The notes under the pieces were generated by a model. It worked only from the letters and a program-made list of their open reading frames with translations. It ran no database searches and had not been told where the DNA came from. 64,000 nucleotides of DNA from assembly GCF_018604545.1 (NCBI RefSeq), contig NZ_CP075896.1:1736001-1800000 (forward strand), written 5' to 3'. Positions 14,503-21,820 of this stretch are shown one piece after another (positions within the stretch are counted from its first letter, which is position 1; each line of letters opens with the position of its first letter). The DNA is from Streptomyces koelreuteriae. Its GTDB lineage: Bacteria > Actinomycetota > Actinomycetes > Streptomycetales > Streptomycetaceae. The position numbers were made by a program, and so were the translations under genes.

Positions 14503-15372
14503 TCAGCCCTTGACCGCGCCGAGCATCACGCCCGAGACGAAGTAGCGCTGGACGAAGGGGTACACGCAGAGGATCGGCAGGGCGGTGAGGACGATGGTCA
14601 CCGACTGGATGTTCGCGGCGACCTGGCTGAGCTGCTCGGTGCCCGCGCCCGCGTTGCCGCCGCCCGTGGCGCCCTGGATGAGGTTGCGGAGGTAGACGGT
14701 GACCGGCATCAGATCGGTTCGGTCCATGTACAGGAACGCGCTGAACCAGGAGTTCCAGAAGGACACCGAGTAGAAGAGCACCATGGTCGCCACGACCGCC
14801 TTGGACAGCGGCAGCACGATCCTGAACAGGGTGCCGTAGGTGCTCAGGCCGTCGATCTGCGCGGCCTCCTCCAGCTCGGTCGGCAGATTCTCGAAGAAGG
14901 CCTTCATCACCAGGAGGTTGAAGACGCTGATCGCGTTCGGCAGGGCGATCGCCCAGACACTGTTCTTCAGGCCGAGGCTGGTGACCAGGATGTAGTTCGG
15001 GATCAGGCCGCCGGTGAAGAACATGGTGAACACGGCGACCCCGACGAGCACGCCCCGGCCCTTGAGGTTCTTCTTCGACAGCACATAGGCGTAACACGTC
15101 GTCAGCACCATGGCCACGGCCGTCGCGACGACCGTGTACAGCACGGTGTTGCCGTAGTTCCGCCAGAACATCTCGTCCTGGAACACGATCTTGTACGTGG
15201 TGAGGTTGAACCCCTTGGGCAGCAGCGTCACCTCACCGGCCCGGATCTGCCGCTCCCCGCTGAAGGACCGCGCGAGGATGTTGGTGAAGGGATAGAGCGT
15301 CACCAGCACGACCAGGGTGAGGACCACCCCGTTGACGCCCTGGAAGACCCGGTAGGAGCGACTCGGCTTCAC
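14503..15372 (-). CDS. LplC/YtcP-type ABC sugar permease
   Basis: 289 residues with six membrane helices of the CUT1 MalG-like permease class. The coupling EAA loop is ELEEAAQIDGLSTYGTLFRIVLPLSKA. The N-terminal helix VVLTLVVLVTLYPFTNILARSFSG and the end YFVSGVMLGAVKG are typical of YtcP/LplC. It forms the membrane channel with the LplB-like protein encoded just upstream. The GTG at 15372 overlaps the preceding TGA (GTGA); a GTG one codon earlier is equally possible. The ATPase that powers the importer is not in the operon, as is usual in Streptomyces where MsiK serves many sugar importers. Confidence 0.9.
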   Translation of the reverse strand: MKPSRSYRVFQGVNGVVLTLVVLVTLYPFTNILARSFSGERQIRAGEVTLLPKGFNLTTYKIVFQDEMFWRNYGNTVLYTVVATAVAMVLTTCYAYVLSKKNLKGRGVLVGVAVFTMFFTGGLIPNYILVTSLGLKNSVWAIALPNAISVFNLLVMKAFFENLPTELEEAAQIDGLSTYGTLFRIVLPLSKAVVATMVLFYSVSFWNSWFSAFLYMDRTDLMPVTVYLRNLIQGATGGGNAGAGTEQLSQVAANIQSVTIVLTALPILCVYPFVQRYFVSGVMLGAVKG

Positions 15373-16361
15373 CACAGGCTCGTCCCCACTGTGCGACGCG
15401 AGAGCTGGTTGGCGGACGTGATGAGGACCAGGCCGATGATCGCCTCGAAGAGCCCGATGGCCGCGGCGTAACTGAAGCTGTTGGACTCCACCCCGGACCG
15501 GTAGACGTACGTCGAGATCACGTCGGCGGTCGGATACGTCAGCGGGTTGTACAGCAGCAGCACCTTCTCGAAGCCGACCACCATGAACGTGCCGATGTTG
15601 AGGATCAGCAGCGTGACCATGGTGGGCCGGATGCCGGGCAGGGTGACGTGCCAGATCTGCTGCCAGCGGTTGGCACCGTCGATGCGCGCCGCCTCGTACA
15701 GGTCCTCGTCGATCGTGGTGAGCGCGGCGAGGTAGAGGATCGTGCCCCAGCCGGCGGTCTGCCAGATCTCCGAGCCGACGTAGATGGTGCGGAACCACTC
15801 GGGCTCCTGGATGAAGCGGACCGGTTCGTGCCCCAGCCAGCCGAGGACGTGGTTGACGGGGCCGTCACTGGCCAGCATCTGCATCGTGATGCCCGCGACG
15901 ATCACGATCGACAGGAAGTGCGGAAGGTACGACACCGACTGCACGAACCGCTTCAGGGAACGCCGGCGCACCTCGTTGAGCAGCAGCGCCAGCACGATCG
16001 GCACCGGGAAGCAGAACAGCAGGGTGAGCCCGCCGATCCACAGCGTGTTGCGGAACACCTGCCAGAAGGTGGGGTCGCTGAGGAACATCTCCACATAGCG
16101 CAGCCCCACCCAGTCCTCGCCGAAGATCGACCCTCCGGGCTCGAAGCGGCGGAAGGCGATCACGTTGCCGATCATCGGCAGATAGCGGAAGACCAGGAAG
16201 AACAGCAGCGGCAGGACCGCCAGTGAGTACAACTGCCAGTCACGGCGCAGCGCCCGCCGCCAGCCGGTGCGGGCGGGTGCCCGTCCACGGCGGCGGGGTG
16301 CGGCTCTGGCCGGAGGCGAGTCCTCGGTGCCCGGCGGGGCCGATGTGGTGGACGTGCTCAT
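15369..16361 (-). CDS. LplB-type ABC sugar permease
   Basis: 330 residues, first gene of the importer and glycosidase operon. An Arg/Pro-rich cytosolic tail of about 40 residues precedes six membrane helices. The EAA loop is DLYEAARIDGANRWQQIWHVTLPGIRP, diagnostic for MalF-like CUT1 permeases, and YLPHFLSIVIVAGI matches LplB. It pairs with the LplC-like permease and the LplA-like lipoprotein. The ATG at 16361 lies about 60 nt after the predicted transcription start; two palindromes in this leader suggest repressor control. Confidence 0.9.
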   Translation of the reverse strand: MSTSTTSAPPGTEDSPPARAAPRRRGRAPARTGWRRALRRDWQLYSLAVLPLLFFLVFRYLPMIGNVIAFRRFEPGGSIFGEDWVGLRYVEMFLSDPTFWQVFRNTLWIGGLTLLFCFPVPIVLALLLNEVRRRSLKRFVQSVSYLPHFLSIVIVAGITMQMLASDGPVNHVLGWLGHEPVRFIQEPEWFRTIYVGSEIWQTAGWGTILYLAALTTIDEDLYEAARIDGANRWQQIWHVTLPGIRPTMVTLLILNIGTFMVVGFEKVLLLYNPLTYPTADVISTYVYRSGVESNSFSYAAAIGLFEAIIGLVLITSANQLSRRTVGTSLW

Positions 16362-16395
16362 TGCTCGGGCCTCCCATGGGCAAGGGACGCGGAAC

Positions 16396-16406
16396 CGAAA
16401 CTTTCG
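16396..16406. promoter_or_regulatory. palindrome CGAAACTTTCG, likely xylan-responsive operator
   Basis: A perfect 5-1-5 inverted repeat CGAAA-C-TTTCG lies in the lplB leader, about 20-30 nt downstream of the predicted start site. It resembles the GAAAsTTTC-type operators reported for xylanase and xylosidase genes of Streptomyces (XlnR/BxlR). It could also act on the divergent CE7 gene. Confidence 0.65.
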
Positions 16407-16411
16407 AGCTC

Positions 16412-16421
16412 TTACCGGTAA
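16412..16421. promoter_or_regulatory. second palindrome TTACCGGTAA in the lplB leader
   Basis: A perfect 10-bp palindrome with a CG centre, as in LacI-family operators, lies about 3-12 nt after the predicted start site and 5 nt from the CGAAACTTTCG element. It is short, so the call is tentative. Confidence 0.4.
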
Positions 16422-16430
16422 CTTCGCGGC

Positions 16431-16459
16431 AACCTAAGGGCAGCAGAAAGCGCTGTCAA
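16431..16459 (-). promoter_or_regulatory. sigma-70-type promoter of the lplB operon
   Basis: Read on the minus strand: TTGACA (-35, 16459-16454), 17-nt spacer, TAGGTT (-10, 16436-16431). Spacing and hexamers fit the housekeeping HrdB consensus. Start of transcription should fall near 16424, upstream of both palindromes. Confidence 0.7.
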
Positions 16460-16593
16460 TGGGTGCTGCGGCAGTCAGGTGGGGCGTCCGTGTCGCGTTG
16501 GAATCGCGTCGAAGGTGGGTAGACCCCGGAGATCTACCGCCCGTTGTCCGTCGCAAGTTTCTGGATGCCCACCGACTCCTGCGAGGTGCCGCC

Positions 16594-17592
16594 GTGCCCG
16601 CGTTCGACCTGCCGCTGACGGAACTGCAGCGCCACCGCCCGGACTTGGCGGAGCCCGCCGACTTCGACGCGTTCTGGCTGAGCACGTTGAAGGAGGCCGG
16701 GCAGACCGATCCCCTGGTGTCGGTGCGGCCGGTGGAGACGGGGCTACGGCTGACCCGGACCTGGGACGTGACGTTCCGGGGTTTCGCGGGCGACCCGGTG
16801 CGGGCGTGGTTCAGCCGACCCGCCGGGGTCGACGAACCCCTGCCCGCCGTGGTCGAGTTCGCCGGGTACGGGCGCGGGCGCGGGCTTCCGCATGAGCGCC
16901 TGACGTGGGTGAACGCCGGGTACGCGCATCTGCTCATGGACAACCGCGGCCAGGGCGACCAGTACGGCTGCGGTGGCGACACCCCCGATCCGCACGCCGG
17001 GGCGCCGGGCGGGCCCGGGCCTGCCGTGCGCGGGCTGCTCACCCCCGAGGACTACCACTACCGACGCCTGATCACCGACGCCGTGCGGGCGGTCTCGGCG
17101 GTGCGGGCGCTGCCCGGCGTGGATGCCGGGCGGACCGTCGCGGCCGGCAACAGCCAGGGCGGCGGGGTGGCGTTGGCCGTCGCGGGACTCGTCCCCGATC
17201 TGGCGGCGCTGCTGGTCACCGCTCCCCTGCTGTGCGGCATCCGACGGGCCCTGGACCTCACGGACGCGGGGCCGTACGGGGAGATCGCCGCGTATCTGTC
17301 CGTCCACCGGGGCGCCGAGCGAGAGGCGTACCGCACGCTGTCGTACATGGAGGGCGTCTCCTTCGCCCGCCGGGCCTCGGCCGCCGCCCACTTCGGCGTG
17401 GGGTTGCGGGACACGGTCTGTCCGCCGAGTGGGGCGTACGGGGCCTTCAATGTCTACGGGGAGTCGGCGGGGGCGGACCCGGTGAAGGAGATCCACGCCT
17501 ATCCGTTCAACGGGCACGAGGGTGGGGACGCGGTGCATGTACGGCGCCAACTGACCTGGGTGGCCGGGGTGCTCGGGGATGGTGCTTCGTAG
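16594..17592 (+). CDS. acetyl xylan esterase / cephalosporin-C deacetylase family (CE7)
   Basis: 332 residues of carbohydrate esterase family 7, which remove acetyl groups from xylo-oligosaccharides in the cytosol. The triad can be read directly: Ser187 in GNSQGGG, Asp273 in LRDTVCPP and His308 in NGHEGG. The spacing is close to that of known CE7 enzymes. The start is set at GTG 16594, because GAGG lies 7 nt before it and FDLPLTELQRHRPDL is the usual CE7 N-terminus; an ATG at 16459 would add 45 residues without homology and overlap the divergent -35 box. It is divergent from the LplB operon and shares its control region, so it is probably co-induced by xylan products. Confidence 0.9.
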   Translation: MPAFDLPLTELQRHRPDLAEPADFDAFWLSTLKEAGQTDPLVSVRPVETGLRLTRTWDVTFRGFAGDPVRAWFSRPAGVDEPLPAVVEFAGYGRGRGLPHERLTWVNAGYAHLLMDNRGQGDQYGCGGDTPDPHAGAPGGPGPAVRGLLTPEDYHYRRLITDAVRAVSAVRALPGVDAGRTVAAGNSQGGGVALAVAGLVPDLAALLVTAPLLCGIRRALDLTDAGPYGEIAAYLSVHRGAEREAYRTLSYMEGVSFARRASAAAHFGVGLRDTVCPPSGAYGAFNVYGESAGADPVKEIHAYPFNGHEGGDAVHVRRQLTWVAGVLGDGAS

Positions 17593-17666
17593 GGCGCGGC
17601 TCGGGTCATAGCTGTGGGCGACCGGCCGGTGCCGTGTCCGCCGCAGCATGTGAACCACCATCGGGA

Positions 17667-17695
17667 CCCCGGCCACGGGAACGCCGTGACCGGGG
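17667..17695 (+). terminator. hairpin terminator after the CE7 gene
   Basis: CCCCGGCCACG pairs with CGTGACCGGGG (10 of 11) around a 7-nt loop, between the convergent CE7 and infA-like genes. No T-tract follows, which is common in this group. It may serve both strands. Confidence 0.6.
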
Positions 17696-17732
17696 CCTCA
17701 GGATCAGTTGCCTCGGAGGGTGCCGACCGCCG

Positions 17733-17957
17733 CTAGTTCCGGTAGCGGAACACGATCCGGCCGCGCGTCAGGTCGTACGGCGGGAGTTCCACCAGCACCC
17801 GGTCCTCCAGCATGATTTTGATGTAGTTCTTGCGGATCTTCCCGCTGATGTGCGCGAGCACCCGATGGCCGTTCTCGAGTTCCACGGTGAACATGGCGCT
17901 GCGCAGGCACTCGACGACCTTGCCCTCGACTTCGATGACGTTCTTGTTCCTCGTCAT
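17733..17957 (-). CDS. translation initiation factor IF-1 paralogue
   Basis: 74 residues forming one S1/OB-fold domain. [28 protein letters not shown], read in two parts, and [13 protein letters not shown] are unmistakable IF-1 segments. IF-1 binds the A site of the small ribosomal subunit during initiation. The genus normally keeps infA in the large ribosomal protein operon. This copy stands alone behind an acetyltransferase gene and differs from the canonical sequence ([22 protein letters not shown]), so it is probably a second IF-1. Its ATG overlaps the TGA of the upstream gene. Confidence 0.9.
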   Translation of the reverse strand: MTRNKNVIEVEGKVVECLRSAMFTVELENGHRVLAHISGKIRKNYIKIMLEDRVLVELPPYDLTRGRIVFRYRN

Positions 17958-18745
17958 CGCACCAGCTCCAGGTTGCTGCTCATCGGCCGGGCGCCGATGC
18001 CCTCGAACAGCGCCGAGGCCGCCCGGTTGGACTCGTCGACCTCGGTCCACGCCTCGGCGCATCCGGAGCGGTGCAGCGTCCCCAACGCGTGGGCCAGCAG
18101 CGCCCGCGCGATGCCGCGGCGCTGCTCTCCGGCCCGGACCGCGAGCAGCCCGATGCGGGGCCGGATCACCCTGACCACCCGGATCAGCCCCAGGTAGCGG
18201 TCCGCCGCCGCGGCCACCGCGTACATCGCCGGGTCGACGATGGTGTCGCCCTCGGGGCGGGCCATGACCTCAGCGGGCATCGACTGCCACCCGACACTCG
18301 CCTCGACTTCGTCACGGATCGCGCGGTCGACGGCCCGCAGCAGACGCTCGTCCGCCCGACCGGCCGGCACGATCGTCACGCCCGGAGGCGGCAGGACCGC
18401 TTCGAGCCCCGTGACGCGCGGGTCGGTCGGTACGGCGTACTCCCACTCGCGGCGCCGGACCGTGAACCCGGCCCGCCGCCAGCCGGCCGTCAGCTCGGCG
18501 TCGGCTTCGTCGACCACCGTGTACAGCGGCGCCGGCAGTTCCACCGACATCGCCTCGGCGAGCCGGTCGAAGGTGGCGTCATGCCAGGCGTCGATACTGA
18601 CGAACAGGCGTCCGTCGGGCCGGTGTTGCGCATGCCCACGACCGACCACCAGATCGTCTTCCAGCGCATGCCATTGCCTGTCCGCGACGCGTGTGATCAT
18701 CACCGCGTCCCCGCCCAGGCCGGCTGCGAAAGGCTTTGTGTCCAT
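17954..18745 (-). CDS. GNAT family N-acetyltransferase
   Basis: 263 residues. The C-terminal half (about 125-263) carries the GNAT fold: [20 protein letters not shown], the acetyl-CoA loop [15 protein letters not shown], and the final [15 protein letters not shown]. The N-terminal half is unassigned. The start MDTKPF at 18745 is chosen because GGGAGGAGA lies 6-8 nt upstream; an earlier in-frame ATG lacks this. Its TGA overlaps the IF-1 paralogue ATG, so the two are co-translated, which raises the possibility that it modifies a translation component. Substrate unknown. Confidence 0.8.
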   Translation of the reverse strand: MDTKPFAAGLGGDAVMITRVADRQWHALEDDLVVGRGHAQHRPDGRLFVSIDAWHDATFDRLAEAMSVELPAPLYTVVDEADAELTAGWRRAGFTVRRREWEYAVPTDPRVTGLEAVLPPPGVTIVPAGRADERLLRAVDRAIRDEVEASVGWQSMPAEVMARPEGDTIVDPAMYAVAAAADRYLGLIRVVRVIRPRIGLLAVRAGEQRRGIARALLAHALGTLHRSGCAEAWTEVDESNRAASALFEGIGARPMSSNLELVR

Positions 18746-18970
18746 CGGCTTCTCCTCCCAGGAGTGCCTCGATCTCAGGCGCTCCTGGCGACACCGAATG
18801 TCAGCCGCCGGACCGTGACGGGTTGAGGGAGCACCCACGGGTAACTGTGTTCACGGGGCTCACCTCCCTACGACGACTTCACGGTCCACCACGAACGTAG
18901 CAACGGGGCGTCGCCTCGTTCCAATGATTTCCGCTGTCCTCGGCTGTGTGGCCCGTGTTTCCATGCGGGA

Positions 18971-19516
18971 GTGAACACCAAGAGCCCCGGGGTGACTGTC
19001 GAGAGTGTGCGCCCTCGGGTCCGGCCGAGGACCGATGGCGATGTCGAGGAGTGCGTACGGGTCCTCGCGGCGGTCCACGCGGGCGACGGCTATCCGGTCA
19101 ACTGGCCCGATCAGCCCGGCGAGTGGCTGTCCGGCGGTCCGTTGCTGGGCTCCTGGGTCGCCGGACTCGAAGGCGGTCTGGTCGGGCATGTGAGTCTGTC
19201 GCGAGGCGGCGAAGACGATCTGGCGCCGGGGCTGTGGAGTGAGCGGAACGGGGCGACGCGGAGCATGACCGCCGTGGTCAGCAGGCTGTTCGTTGCCCCG
19301 CAGGCGAGGGGGCATGGGATCGGAGCGCTGCTGATCGGCCGGGCAGTGGAGGAGGCGCGGCATCGTGGCCTGCATCCGGTGCTCGACGTCGTCGCCTCCG
19401 ACACCGCGGCGACGGCCCTGTACGAGCGGCTGGGCTGGGAGCTGATGGCCACGGTCGAGCAGCGGTGGAGTCCGGACCAGACGGTGGCCGTCCGCTGTTA
19501 CGCGGCGCCCTTGTGA
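18971..19516 (+). CDS. GNAT family N-acetyltransferase
   Basis: 181 residues with a single GNAT domain. VSRLFVAPQARGHGIGALLIGRAVEEAR is the strand and acetyl-CoA-binding loop (R/Q-x-x-G-x-G/A), and LDVVASDTAATALYERLGWELM is the closing motif. The start GTG 18971 begins NTKSPGVTVESV; a GTG nine codons later is an alternative with little effect on the domain. It is divergent from the other GNAT gene and followed by a LysR gene in the same direction 56 nt later. Substrate unknown. Confidence 0.82.
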   Translation: MNTKSPGVTVESVRPRVRPRTDGDVEECVRVLAAVHAGDGYPVNWPDQPGEWLSGGPLLGSWVAGLEGGLVGHVSLSRGGEDDLAPGLWSERNGATRSMTAVVSRLFVAPQARGHGIGALLIGRAVEEARHRGLHPVLDVVASDTAATALYERLGWELMATVEQRWSPDQTVAVRCYAAPL

Positions 19517-19572
19517 CGTGGCCGGTCGTAGGGCGTTGGTAGCCTCGGCGGCATGGCTGCGGCAGGCGCGAC

Positions 19573-20472
19573 GTGAGACATCCGAGCATCCAGCAGTTGC
19601 AGCTGTTTCTGCTCCTCGCCGAGGAGTTGCACTTCGGTCGGGCGGCGCGGCGGGCGTTCATGGCGCAGCCGACGTTCTCGCGGCACATCACCGTTCTGGA
19701 GGAGCGGTTGGGTGTCGCCGTGGTGGATCGGACGACGCGCAGGGTCGCTCTGAGCGCGGCGGGTGAGGCGCTCGTGGGGCGGGCCCGGGCCGTGGTGGAG
19801 GCGGCCGAGGAGCTGCGCCGCGAGGCGGAGAAGCAGGCCAACGCGGCCTCCGGCCGGATCGTGATCGGCTCGCTGGAGGCGATCACCGCGATGGACCCCG
19901 TCCCGGCCGTCCTGGAGGAACTGCGGGAGAACGTCCCGCAGGTGGAGGTCGACGTCGTACGCATGGGCTTCGACGCAGGACCGGCGATCCTGCGGGGCGA
20001 GGTCGACGCGGCGTTCCTGTTTCTGCCCGTGCCCGACGGCGTCCAGACGCTGGCCCTGTCCGGCGGGCCGCGCTGTGTGGCGATGGCCGACGGTCATCCG
20101 CTCGCCGCCCGGGACGCGCTGACCCTCGCGGACCTCGCCGACGAGCCCCGCATCGGCTGGTCGGAGCAGGTCCCGAAGGTGTTCCGGGACTTCTGGTCCG
20201 CCGACCCGCGACCGGACGGCACCCCCGTGCTGCGCACCGCGCACGCCATCGTCGACTACGAGAGCGCCCTGCCGCTGATCGCCATGGGGCAGGGCATCCA
20301 GTTGCCGCCGGACGCGACCCGCTGGCTCTACCCGCGCCGCGGAGTGTCGTACGTCGACGTCACCGACCTCCCACCCTGGACGGCCGCGCTGGGCTGGCTC
20401 CCGGGACGACGGGACGAGCCGCTCGTCGCCGCGCTGCGGCAGGCGGCACAGCGTGTTCTGCGCCGGGGCTAG
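19573..20472 (+). CDS. LysR family transcriptional regulator
   Basis: 299 residues. The winged helix (about 1-65) reads QQLQLFLLLAEELHFGRAARR then QPTFSRHITVLEERLG, the standard LysR DNA-binding segment. An effector-binding domain with a periplasmic-binding fold covers about 90-299 (IVIGSLEAITAMDPVP, GPRCVAMADGHPLAARD). The start is GTG 19573. Its TAG stop lies within CTAG shared with the convergent TetR gene. The likely target is not clear; no enzyme gene is divergent from it. Confidence 0.88.
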   Translation: MRHPSIQQLQLFLLLAEELHFGRAARRAFMAQPTFSRHITVLEERLGVAVVDRTTRRVALSAAGEALVGRARAVVEAAEELRREAEKQANAASGRIVIGSLEAITAMDPVPAVLEELRENVPQVEVDVVRMGFDAGPAILRGEVDAAFLFLPVPDGVQTLALSGGPRCVAMADGHPLAARDALTLADLADEPRIGWSEQVPKVFRDFWSADPRPDGTPVLRTAHAIVDYESALPLIAMGQGIQLPPDATRWLYPRRGVSYVDVTDLPPWTAALGWLPGRRDEPLVAALRQAAQRVLRRG

Positions 20473-21119
20473 GTGCGCTGTCCGGACAGGTTGGTGACGC
20501 GGCCGGCCGGGAGCATCCGGCCCCAGCCGCGCTCGACCGACTGGCGACATCGGTCAGGTTCGTCTCCTGCGCTGGTGAACAGTGCGGTCAGCATGGGCAC
20601 TCCGTGAGCGAGCGCCTGGTGCGGCAGGGGTCCTGTGGCGACAAGTGAGGCGAGGCCGTGGCCGACGAGCCAGCTTTGTGTCGCCAGCTCCAGCGGGTCG
20701 ACCTCGTCGCGGAAGCGACTGCTGGTCTTGGCCCGGTCGATGGCGCGAACGAGGCGGTGCAGTGTTTCGTCCGCGGCGCCGGTGTCTTCGAGGTCGAAGC
20801 CCGCGTCGAACATGACGCGGTAGAGATCGGGGTTCTCCATGGCATTGGCCAGGTAGGCGGCGCCCAGGGCGGCGAGGTCTCGTACCGGGTCCGCGGACAT
20901 CTTGACGGCCGCGAGTCGGGCGGCCAGGCGTGTGAAGCCTTCCTGCCGCAACGCTTTCCACAGGCCGTCCATGCCGCCGAAGTAGGTGTAGACGGCCATC
21001 GTTGACACGCCGGTTCCGGCGACCAGGGTGCGGAGTGTGACCGGTTGCCTCGTCCGCAGCATCTGTGCGGCCCGGTCGAGCAGCAGAGAGCGGACCGCTG
21101 GATCCTTCGTCCTCGCCAT
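20469..21119 (-). CDS. TetR family transcriptional regulator
   Basis: 216 residues. The N-terminal helix-turn-helix (about 10-55) is LLLDRAAQMLRTRQPVTLRTL and TGVSTMAVYTYFGGMDGLWK. The C-terminal ligand-binding part contains DLYRVMFDAGFDLEDT, similar to the WHG/TetR_C_33 group. It is divergent from a RidA gene with an inverted repeat ATAGC-ATC-GCTAT between them, so it probably represses both. Its TAG shares CTAG with the LysR stop. Start ATG 21119; an ATG five codons upstream lies in the promoter. Confidence 0.87.
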   Translation of the reverse strand: MARTKDPAVRSLLLDRAAQMLRTRQPVTLRTLVAGTGVSTMAVYTYFGGMDGLWKALRQEGFTRLAARLAAVKMSADPVRDLAALGAAYLANAMENPDLYRVMFDAGFDLEDTGAADETLHRLVRAIDRAKTSSRFRDEVDPLELATQSWLVGHGLASLVATGPLPHQALAHGVPMLTALFTSAGDEPDRCRQSVERGWGRMLPAGRVTNLSGQRT

Positions 21120-21132
21120 GGCCCCACAATAC

Positions 21133-21145
21133 ATAGCATCGCTAT
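21133..21145. promoter_or_regulatory. inverted repeat between TetR and RidA genes
   Basis: ATAGC-ATC-GCTAT is a perfect 5-3-5 inverted repeat in an unusually AT-rich stretch; TATACT at 21143-21148 may be the -10 of the RidA gene. The position, 14 nt from the TetR ATG and 55 nt from the RidA ATG, suits a self-repressing operator. Confidence 0.5.
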
Positions 21146-21199
21146 ACTTTCATGGGTGCTGATCCTGCTGCTCTCGACGCCACGAGGAAGAGGCCGTTC

Positions 21200-21607
21200 A
21201 TGTCCGTGACGCTGGTCAATCCCGAGGGGTTGCCGAAGCCCGAGGTCTACCGGCAGTTGTCGGTCGCCACCGGATCGAAGCTGGTGTTCCTTGCGGGGCA
21301 GGTCGCCCGTGATGCCGACGGCCGCCCCGTGGGCGAGGGAGATTTCGCCGCCCAGGTCGAGCAGTGCTATCTCAACATCGCCACCGCGCTGGCCGGGATC
21401 GGTGGCTCCTTCGATGACGTGGCGAAGCTGACCGTCTACGTCGTCGACTGGAGTCCCGAGAAGATGCCGCTGCTGGGTGAGGGCGTGGGCCGGGCCGCAG
21501 CGAAGCTGGGCATCGATCCGGTCAAGCCGATCACCCTGCTGGGCGTTGCGGCGCTGGGGGAACCCGACCTTCTGGTCGAGGTCGAAGCCACCGCGGTCAT
21601 CGAATAG
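21200..21607 (+). CDS. RidA/YjgF family protein (reactive imine deaminase-like)
   Basis: 135 residues, the whole RidA fold. LVFLAGQVARDADGRPVG, then QCYLNIATALAGIGGSFDDVAKLTVYVVD in two adjoining stretches, then PITLLGVAALGEPDLLVEVEATAVIE. Members hydrolyse reactive enamines or imines, or act in aromatic breakdown pathways. The usual RidA Arg in the last third is replaced in the segment TLLGVAALGEP, so true deaminase activity is uncertain. The start is ATG 21200 with GAGGAAGAGG before it. It is controlled with the divergent TetR gene. Confidence 0.85.
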   Translation: MSVTLVNPEGLPKPEVYRQLSVATGSKLVFLAGQVARDADGRPVGEGDFAAQVEQCYLNIATALAGIGGSFDDVAKLTVYVVDWSPEKMPLLGEGVGRAAAKLGIDPVKPITLLGVAALGEPDLLVEVEATAVIE

Positions 21608-21685
21608 CCGTATCACCGCGAGCAGGGGGACCGTGGGGCCGGAGCCGCTGCTGCCGTGAGCAGCAATCGGTGCGGCCGGTGACGG

Positions 21686-21766
21686 GAGCTGCCCGAACAC
21701 CTCGGCCCCTGGACGACCGTCCACAAGCGCCACTTGCCGAGATCGGCCGACGGCGGCCACTCGCCA
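21686..21766 (+). pseudogene. remnant of an IS5-type transposase
   Basis: In one frame the DNA reads ELPEHLGPWTTVHKRHLPRS followed by ADGG, which resembles the N-terminal region of IS5-family transposases (LPExFGPWxTVxKRHRRWSADG). Stops lie just before and after, and no inverted repeats or rest of the gene were found, so it is a fragment. The remaining intergenic sequence to 21820 shows nothing else. Confidence 0.55.
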
Positions 21767-21820
21767 TGACGAGCAGCGGCGATCAACGAGTGGCTGTGAT
21801 CAGCACCTCCACAGGGAGTC

